From UCB3 sp964415605 (GTDB lineage Bacteria; Chloroflexota; Anaerolineae; Epilineales; Epilineaceae), in assembly GCA_964415605.1 (NCBI GenBank), contig CAYQBA010000096.1, forward strand, positions 1-18,042: 18,042 nucleotides of DNA, given 5' to 3'. Shown here in pieces: positions 6,874 to 12,405 of the stretch (position 1 is the first letter of the stretch; every line of letters starts with the position of its first letter). The position numbers and the translations under genes were made by a program. A model generated the notes under the pieces. It saw nothing but the letters and a program-made list of their open reading frames with translations, made no database searches and was not told the origin of the DNA.

Positions 6874-8966
6874 GCCGACCGCGGACGCTCTTCAGCGCCG
6901 TCGAGTGCCTGCAATGCGGGCACGCCATGCCGGCGGACCTGCACGCCGGTGCGTGCGCGCGCTGCGGCGGGGCGTGGCTCGACGCCCGCTACGACTACGC
7001 GTCGCTGCCGGCGGACTGGACCGCGCGGGTGGCCGGCCGGCCGCCCGGGATGTGGCGCTACGCCGAGCTCTTGCCGTTCGGCGCCGATCTGCGGCCCGTC
7101 TCGCTGGGCGAGGGCGGAACGCCGCTGACGCGCTCCGAGCGGCTGGGCGCCGACCTGGGCTATCGTGAGCTGTGGATCAAGGACGAACGGCAGCAGCCGA
7201 CGGGCTCGTTCAAGGACCGGCAAGCCGCCGCGACGGTCAGCGCGCTGCGCGAGATCGGCGTGGACGAGCTCGTCCTGGCCTCGACAGGCAATGCCGCCGC
7301 GGCGTACGCCGCGTTTTGCGCGCGGGCCGGCATCAAGCTGTGGGTCTTCCTGACCAGCAGCGTGCCGGCGGAGAAGATGCGTGAGCTGGCGCTGTACGGC
7401 GCCGAGGTGGTCAAGATCACCGGCACCTACGACCAGGCCAAGCAGGTGGCGGCCGACTTCGCGGCCGAGCGCGGCATCTGGCTGGACCGCGGGGCGCGCG
7501 CGGTGCCCGGCAAGGAGAGCATGAAGACGATCGCGTTCGAGATCGCCGAGCAGCTGGGCTGGCGCGCGCCGGACTGGTACGTGCAGGCGGTGTCGGGCGG
7601 CATCGGCCCGCTGGGAGTCCTGAAGGGCTTCGAGGAGCTCCATCGCGTCGGCCTGGTCGACCGCGTGCCGAAGCTGGCGGTCGTGCAGTCCGCCGGCTGC
7701 GCCCCGATGGTGCGGGCCTGGGAGCGCGGCGACGCCGTGGCGACGCCCGTCCAGCCCGACACCCTGATCACCGTCCTGGCCACGGGCGACCCGGGCTTCG
7801 CGTACGAGATCCTGAAGCAGGCGAACGACCGGCATGGCGGGGCGATGGTGGCGGTCGGCGACGGCGCGGCGTTCCGCGCGATGCGGCGCCTGGCGCGGAC
7901 CGAGGGCTTCTCGGTCGAGCCGGCGGTGAGCGTGGCGTTCGCCGGACTCGAGCGGCTGATCGCCGATGGCCACGTGCGTCCCGACGAATCGGTGGTGGTG
8001 AACTGCTCGGGCCACACGTTCAGCGCCGAGAAGCACGCCCTCGAAGACCGTTACATCCTCCACCTCGACGTCCCGATCCCCGCCGCCGAGCCGGCGCACG
8101 CCGCGGAGGGGCTCGTGGCGGCCCTGCGCCAGCTCGACGAGCAGGTGACGACGGTCGTGGTGATCGACGACAACCCCAACGACAGCCGCCTGATCTGCCG
8201 ACTGCTCCGGCGGCACCGCAACTACCGGGTGTTCGAGGCCCATAACGGCCCCGACGGCATCGACCTCGTGCGCCAGCGCCGCCCGGACCTGGTGGTGCTC
8301 GACCTCAACCTGCCGGAGATGGACGGCTTCCGGATCCTCGATGCGCTCAAGTCCGACCCGCGGACCCGCCAGGTTCCGGTGATGATCGTGTCGGCCAAGT
8401 CGCTCGAGCCCGAAGAGCGCGCGTTCCTCGAAGGCCGCGCGACGTCGATCTGGCAGAAGGGCAACTTCAGCGCGGCCGAGATGGTCAGGCACGTGGTTGG
8501 TATGTTGGGCGGCGCGCTGGATCAGCCCGACAAGCCGCTGACGACCACGCCGCGCCGGATCGTCGACGGCGTGCTCGAGGCCTTTGGCGACCTCGACCGC
8601 CGCAGGATCCTCGTGGTCGACGGGAACGCGCTCGACGCGCGGCTGCTGCGGCGGCTCCTCGAGGCCCGCCAGCGTTTCGACGTGGTCGAGGCGCACTCCG
8701 GGGCCCAGGCGCTGGCCGGCCTCGACCAGGCGGCGCCGGATCTCGTCATCATGGACCTGGCGCTGCCGGACATCGACGGCGAGGCGCTGCTCGCGGATTT
8801 GCGGAATCGGGACAAGACGCGCAGAGTACCGGTGATCGTCGTCGCCACCCACGACCCGGCCCCCCCGCAGCGGGCGCGCCTCGCGGCGCAGGCCGACTCG
8901 GTGTGGTCCAAGGAGACCCTGGACCGCAGCAGCCTGCTGGCGCACGTCGAGACGATCCTGGAGTAG
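6870..8966 (+). CDS. Threonine synthase-like PLP-dependent enzyme fused to two CheY-like receiver domains
   Basis: The protein is 698 aa from ATG 6870, which shares ATGA with the kinase stop. Residues 10-34 form a zinc ribbon (C13-x2-C16, C29-x2-C32), as in many threonine synthases. The fold-type II PLP domain spans about 62-400. It has the cofactor lysine K115 in GSFKDRQ, the substrate/PLP loop ASTGNAAAAY (N141), the phosphate-cradle glycines SGGIGPLG (242-249) and a late NCSGH (378-382). The first receiver (about 428-545) has the acidic pair D433/D434, phospho-acceptor D478 in VVLDLNLP, S in VSAKS and a lysine in WQKGN. The second (about 580-698) keeps acceptor D629 in IMDLALP and K in WSKE, but its acidic pair is D584-G585. 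No DNA-binding domain is present. The known threonine synthase reaction converts phosphohomoserine to threonine. Whether this paralogue does so is not shown, since no other threonine-pathway gene is nearby. Confidence 0.88.
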   Translation: MSRPRTLFSAVECLQCGHAMPADLHAGACARCGGAWLDARYDYASLPADWTARVAGRPPGMWRYAELLPFGADLRPVSLGEGGTPLTRSERLGADLGYRELWIKDERQQPTGSFKDRQAAATVSALREIGVDELVLASTGNAAAAYAAFCARAGIKLWVFLTSSVPAEKMRELALYGAEVVKITGTYDQAKQVAADFAAERGIWLDRGARAVPGKESMKTIAFEIAEQLGWRAPDWYVQAVSGGIGPLGVLKGFEELHRVGLVDRVPKLAVVQSAGCAPMVRAWERGDAVATPVQPDTLITVLATGDPGFAYEILKQANDRHGGAMVAVGDGAAFRAMRRLARTEGFSVEPAVSVAFAGLERLIADGHVRPDESVVVNCSGHTFSAEKHALEDRYILHLDVPIPAAEPAHAAEGLVAALRQLDEQVTTVVVIDDNPNDSRLICRLLRRHRNYRVFEAHNGPDGIDLVRQRRPDLVVLDLNLPEMDGFRILDALKSDPRTRQVPVMIVSAKSLEPEERAFLEGRATSIWQKGNFSAAEMVRHVVGMLGGALDQPDKPLTTTPRRIVDGVLEAFGDLDRRRILVVDGNALDARLLRRLLEARQRFDVVEAHSGAQALAGLDQAAPDLVIMDLALPDIDGEALLADLRNRDKTRRVPVIVVATHDPAPPQRARLAAQADSVWSKETLDRSSLLAHVETILE

Positions 8967-8971
8967 CGCGC

Positions 8972-9382
8972 ATGCCCGAGCGGACGGTGCTGTACATCGA
9001 GGACAACTTCCACAACCGGCGCCTGGTGCGCAAGATCCTGGCCTCGCGCGGCTACACGGTGGTCGAGGCCGAGAGCGGCTCGCAAGGGATGGACATGCTG
9101 CGGGCGGGTCGACCGCCGCTGCTCCTGCTGGACATCGGGCTGCCGGATGTCGACGGGCTGGAGATCGTCCGGTGGATCCGGTCGGAAGCGGCGCTGCGCG
9201 ACCTGCCGGTGATCGCGATCACGGCATCGGCGATGCGCGGCGACCGCGAGCGCTTCCTCGAGGCGGGCTGCGACGACTACCTGTCGAAGCCGATCCACGC
9301 CGTCGAGCTGCTGCAGGTCGTCGACCGCTACTACCCGCTGGCCCGCGACCAGGTCAAGGACGACCCCGCGCGCGTGTCGTGA
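8972..9382 (+). CDS. Stand-alone CheY/DivK-like response regulator receiver
   Basis: The protein is 136 aa from ATG 8972, 5 bases after the stop of the enzyme-receiver fusion. It is a single receiver domain with all conserved residues: acidic pair E10/D11 (YIEDN), phospho-acceptor D54 (LLLDIGLPDVDG), T85 (AITASAM) and K106-P107 (YLSKP). The remaining dozen C-terminal residues carry no output domain. The spacing and the IEDN/LSKP signature resemble single-domain receivers that shuttle phosphate or regulate a partner by binding. As the last gene of the operon it is a likely direct phosphorylation target of the kinase, and a possible phosphate source or sink for the fusion's receivers. The pairing is inferred from position only. 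An in-frame start at 8903 would overlap the upstream gene and lacks support. Confidence 0.88.
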   Translation: MPERTVLYIEDNFHNRRLVRKILASRGYTVVEAESGSQGMDMLRAGRPPLLLLDIGLPDVDGLEIVRWIRSEAALRDLPVIAITASAMRGDRERFLEAGCDDYLSKPIHAVELLQVVDRYYPLARDQVKDDPARVS

Positions 9383-9413
9383 CGGCTGGGTTGGCGGTCG
9401 GGCGGGGTGCAGC

Positions 9414-9476
9414 ATGAGCACCACGCTGACGCTTCAGCTCGAATCACGTGTCGCGAAAGGGGTTCTCGACGCGTAG
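9414..9476 (+). pseudogene. Possible remnant of a second antitoxin-like gene (20 codons)
   Basis: ATG 9414 to TAG 9476 encodes MSTTLTLQLESRVAKGVLDA. This looks like the opening beta-strand and first helix of a ribbon-helix-helix antitoxin and then ends abruptly. It starts in the gap between the receiver gene and vapC and overlaps the 3' end of vapC on the opposite strand. No clear Shine-Dalgarno sequence is present. It may be a truncated antitoxin left where the vapBC pair inserted, or coincidence. The short length makes this weak. Confidence 0.2.
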
Positions 9477-9869
9477 GGTGCCGACCTGCCAGCCACTCTG
9501 CAGGTCCTCGGTCAACAAGCGCTGGCAGCCGGCGGTCAGTGCCGCCCGGACGATCAGACTGTCCCACAGCGATGCCTGATGTGCTCGGCTGAAGGTGATG
9601 GCTTCGACGACCATTTCCGGAGTGATCTGCACCACGCTCAGGGTCGTGAGACCGCGAACCACTTGCAGGGCATCTTCTTCGGGGAGAGGTTGCTTCAGCT
9701 TGCGCGTGACGGCGACGTAGAACTCCTGAAGCACTTGGGTGCTGAGCACAAGCTCGTCAGGGTTTCCTGCGCTTCGGAGAATCTGGATCGCCCGCGATTT
9801 TTTTGCCGGCGCATCGTCATCGAACATGTAGACCAGAAGGTTGGTGTCGATGAAGACCCTATCGCTCAT
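9444..9869 (-). CDS. vapC: VapC-type PIN-domain toxin (ribonuclease)
   Basis: The protein is 141 aa from ATG 9869. The PIN-domain nuclease signature is complete: D8 in FIDTNLLVY (with N10), E49 in STQVLQEFY, D103 in SLWDSLIV and E121/D122 in LLTEDLQ. These acidic residues bind the Mg/Mn ions used for RNA cleavage, and VapC toxins typically cut tRNA or rRNA. The start overlaps the antitoxin's end by 11 bases, the usual arrangement that keeps toxin translation dependent on antitoxin translation. In-frame starts up to 9962 would extend into the antitoxin gene and are rejected. The gene is visibly poorer in G+C than its neighbours, which suggests recent acquisition. It converges on the receiver operon, 61 bases away. 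The RNA target is unknown. Confidence 0.88.
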   Translation of the reverse strand: MSDRVFIDTNLLVYMFDDDAPAKKSRAIQILRSAGNPDELVLSTQVLQEFYVAVTRKLKQPLPEEDALQVVRGLTTLSVVQITPEMVVEAITFSRAHQASLWDSLIVRAALTAGCQRLLTEDLQSGWQVGTLRVENPFRDT

Positions 9870-10089
9870 GGAGCTCGTCTCGGGTCCATCGACGCTCGCC
9901 GCGGCGGCTGGTGGCCCGTTCGGCGATCGCAAGCAGTTCGGTGATGGCTCGGCGCTGCGCATCGCGCCGGCCGGTATAAGTCTCCAAGTATTCGCGCAGG
10001 AGTGCGTTCACGGACGTGCCCTGCTGCAGCGCGCGGATTCTGGCGCGTTGAAGAACGTCCTCGTCGACCGTGATGGTCAAGTTTGCCAT
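9859..10089 (-). CDS. vapB: VapB-like ribbon-helix-helix antitoxin
   Basis: The protein is 76 aa from ATG 10089, with GGAGG five bases upstream; an in-frame start at 10155 would swallow the operator. The N-terminal MANLTITVDEDVLQRARIRA matches the DNA-binding beta-strand and first helix of ribbon-helix-helix proteins. TSVNALLREYLETY completes the second helix of that fold. The Arg/Glu-rich C-terminal half (about 41-76) would wrap the toxin. Such antitoxins neutralise VapC by binding its active site and, with it, repress their own promoter. The stop overlaps the vapC start. The half-sites found 18-39 bases upstream of the start codon are a good candidate operator. Confidence 0.85.
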   Translation of the reverse strand: MANLTITVDEDVLQRARIRALQQGTSVNALLREYLETYTGRRDAQRRAITELLAIAERATSRRGERRWTRDELHER

Positions 10090-10106
10090 GGGAGCCTCCG
10101 TGACCC

Positions 10107-10128
10107 GTGTAGCACTACACCAGTGTAG
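10107..10128. promoter_or_regulatory. Candidate operator of vapBC: three half-sites with 8-bp spacing
   Basis: The half-site GTGTAG occurs at 10107-10112, inverted as CTACAC at 10115-10120 and direct again at 10123-10128. Each is separated by the same dinucleotide CA, so half-sites start exactly 8 bases apart. The first pair makes a perfect inverted repeat with 2-base centre. The site begins 18 bases upstream of the vapB ATG. Ribbon-helix-helix dimers commonly bind short inverted or tandem half-sites cooperatively, so autoregulation is likely but not shown. Confidence 0.6.
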
Positions 10129-10253
10129 CACGAGGATCGTGAGCCGCCCATCCATCCCATTCCCTCACCCCGCCACCAGCCCGCCCTCCAGTGCTGCGCG
10201 CCCGTCCCCTGCGCCGCGAAACGCCATCTGGCGCCTCCGCACAGCCCTGCCGA

Positions 10254-10338
10254 AGATGCCTAGGGATCTGGATGCCAGATGCCTAGGCATCTGGACCACA
10301 AATGCCTAGGCATCTCGACCCCAGATCCCTAGGGATCT
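10254..10338. repeat. Array of four 16-bp CCTAGG-centred palindromes at 23-bp spacing
   Basis: Units lie at 10254-10269, 10277-10292, 10300-10315 and 10323-10338, each starting exactly 23 bases after the last, with 7-base spacers of differing sequence. Unit 2 (AGATGCCTAGGCATCT) and unit 4 (AGATCCCTAGGGATCT) are perfect palindromes. Unit 1 mixes the two types (one mismatched pair), and unit 3 starts AAATGCC (one mismatched end). The stop codon of the giant gene lies within unit 4. The lack of loops argues against simple hairpin terminators and favours protein-binding sites, though pairing between units could also end transcription. Confidence 0.8.
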
Positions 10339-11869
10339 CGCGGTCGATCCGCGGGCGGTCGCGCGACGTGCGCCGCCGGGAGGTAGACAGACCGCCAGCG
10401 CCCGCCGCCGGTGCCGCCCGGCCGGCCGATGGTGCCGCCCGTCGGACCGGCGAGGTCGGCATCCAACAGGATCACCGGCGGAGCGGCGGCCGAACCGTGC
10501 GCTTCGAGAAGCACGGTGGCGACGAGGATTTCGCCTCCCAGCGCCGGCGACGGCTTCATCCGGCTGGCGGCGAAGCGCACGACGCCCGCCGCCGGGTCGA
10601 TCCGGTTGACGGCCACGTAGCCGCCGCCCGTGGTCCACGCGGCACCGGGCACGGCCTGGAGCGCGCCCCCGTTGCCCGGATCGACCGGCCGGAGCGCGGC
10701 GGGGTCGAACCGCAGCGTGACGTCGGCGCCGAACAGGCCGCGCGCGGCCGGCACGATCACGTCGACGGCGACGCGATCGTGCCCCACCCGGCGCTGTCGG
10801 AGCACGACGTCGGTCCGCGAGGCGCCGGCGCGTGACGCCGGGACGGCGTGCGTGGTCGTTCCGGCGCCATCGTCGACCGCGGAGCGCGCCGACGCCGTCC
10901 GCGCCGGCCGCTGGTAGGCCCACGGCAGCGGCCCTTCCATGTCGTAGTTCGAGCCCACGAGCACCAGGTCGAACAAGTCGACGCGGTTGTCCTCGTTGCA
11001 GTCGGCGCCGGGATCGTTCGGTGGTGCCGATCGGTAATCCGCGCCGACGCGGACGAGGTCGAAGATGTTGATCACGCCGTCGCCGTTGACGTCGCCGCCG
11101 AAGAGGGCCCCCGCGGGCATCGTCACCTTCTGCCCCCCCCGGACGCTCATCGGCTCGGCGACCGCCCGCAGATAGCACGCGTTGCCGCCGCTGATGGTGT
11201 GCTCGCCAGGCTTGACGCCGCAGACCTGAAACTCGCCGCGGCTGTCGGTCTGGGTGACCGGGAACCCGTCCTGATACAGCCATGCGCCGCCGTGGTTCGA
11301 CCGTCCCTGCAGGTCGATCCGGCCGACGTAGCAGCCCGTATCGTACGCTGGCGCCGTGTGCGTGCGGCACTCGCCGGTCGGGAGCGAGAACGACGACTCC
11401 TGGCGCGCCCCCGGGTTGCGAGCCTTGATGCGGAACTGCAGCCGCAGGTTGGCCGGCAGCTTGGGCGTCGTGTACTCGTAGGCTGCGCCGAACCCGGTGC
11501 GGGTGGTGCTGGCGATCGGCGTGTCGAGCGTGACGTACTCGCTGCCGTTGACGCTGACGGCGAGGACGAACTCCGTCTCGAACGTCGTGGCGTCCTTCCA
11601 GCCCACGTGGATCTGCTCGGGCTTGGGCCCCGGGCCGCAGAACAGCTTGAACGGGGCCGGTGTGGCCGTGTTGGTGGGCGTGTTGGTGGGCGCGCGCGTC
11701 GGTGTGATCGAGGGTGTCGATGTGCGCGTCGGCGTGGCGGGCGTTTCTGGCGTTCCTGGCGTGCCCGGCGTGCCGGGAGTCCCCGGTGTCCCCGGCGTGC
11801 CCGGCGTGCCGGGAGTTCCTGGCGTGCCCGGCGTGCCGGGAGTCCCCGGTGTCCCCGGCGTGCCCGGCG
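10329..11869 (-). CDS. C-terminal part of giant secreted protein: collagen-like repeat end, regulatory-like domain, dockerin pair, cohesin-like domain
   Basis: This is the 3' part of the gene that begins at 16719, separated from it by the 100-N gap. The frame is fixed by its stop at 10331-10329. In order it encodes about 13 Gly-Thr-Pro triplets, a Thr/Pro linker (TPTRTSTPSITPT), a fibronectin-like segment with HVGWKDATTFETEFV, and a carboxypeptidase-regulatory-like domain (GRIDLQGRSNHGGAWLY, GEFQVCGVKPGEHTI). Two dockerin calcium loops follow: GDVNGDGVINIFDLVRVGADY (about 11097-11034) and DCNEDNRVDLFDLVLVGSNY (about 11006-10947). The last domain (about 10815-10400) reads as a cohesin, with GLFGADVTLRFDPAALRPV, VVRFAAS and ILVATVLLE. 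Regulatory-like plus dockerin plus cohesin modules recur in Chloroflexota exoproteins outside cellulosomes. No sortase motif or C-terminal membrane anchor is present. Confidence 0.82.
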
Positions 11870-12405
11870 NNNNNNNNNNNNNNNNNNNNNNNNNNNNNNN
11901 NNNNNNNNNNNNNNNNNNNNNNNNNNNNNNNNNNNNNNNNNNNNNNNNNNNNNNNNNNNNNNNNNNNNNTCCCTGGCGTTCCCGGCGTTCCGGGCGTGCC
12001 CGGCGTCCCGGGAGTGCCTGGCGTCCCCGGCGTGCCCGGTGTGCCGGGAGTCCCCGGCGTGCCCGGCGTCCCTGGCGTGCCGGGAGTGCTCGGCGTGCCG
12101 GGAGTCCCGGGCGTGCCGGGAGTCCCCGGCGTCCCTGGCGTCCCGGGCGTGCCGGGAGTCCCCGGCGTCCCCGGCGTGCCGGGAGTCCCGGGCGTGCCCG
12201 GCGTCCCCGGTGTCCCCGGTGTCCCGGGCGTGCCCGGCGTCCCCGGTGTCCCTGGCGTCCCGGGCGTGCCCGGCGTCCCCGGTGTCCCCGGCGTCCCCGG
12301 TGTGCCGGGAGTCCCCGGCGTTCCTGGCGTGCCCGGCGTGCCCGGTGTCCCGGGAGTCCCCGGCGTGCCCGGCGTTCCGGGCGTCCCTGGCGTCCCCGGC
12401 GTGCC
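11748..12405 (-). repeat. Collagen-like (Gly-Thr-Pro)n coding minisatellite interrupted by the assembly gap
   Basis: A 9-base unit encoding Gly-Thr-Pro runs from 12405 to 11970 (about 48 units, one Ser-Thr-Pro variant) and from 11869 to 11748 (about 13 units). Third positions vary, so units are not identical, but larger periods are visible. A 63-base period gives identical 49-base stretches at 11758-11806 and 11821-11869. Three near-identical 36-base units lie at 12192-12299. Every third residue is Gly, as in collagen triple helices, and Pro fills the Y position; Thr-X-Y could be glycosylated. Such repeats form extended stalks in bacterial surface proteins. Confidence 0.93.
11870..11969. other. 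Assembly gap of 100 N inside the repeat
   Basis: Exactly 100 N, the conventional size for a gap of unknown length. It falls inside the Gly-Thr-Pro minisatellite, where short reads fail. Four bases of a repeat unit remain on the upstream side and five on the downstream side (in gene direction). An uninterrupted 9-base repeat therefore requires a true gap that is a multiple of 9. The given length of 100 creates a false frameshift. Confidence 0.97.

Noticed and set aside
6567..8945. A 792-codon minus-strand frame opposite the PLP-receiver fusion
   Set aside because: High-GC shadow. All motifs (SFKDR lysine, receiver acceptors) are on the plus strand.
6870..8966. Calling the fusion thrC outright
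   Set aside because: The catalytic motifs fit the family, but no other threonine-pathway gene is near and the receiver fusion suggests a specialised paralogue.
10254..10338. CRISPR array
   Set aside because: Repeats are palindromes of 16 bases with 7-base spacers, too short for spacers, with only four units and no cas genes in the window.
10254..10338. Simple intrinsic terminator of the giant gene
   Set aside because: Each palindrome has no loop and no T-tract follows. Strict spacing of four units fits binding sites better, though termination by pairing between units is not excluded.
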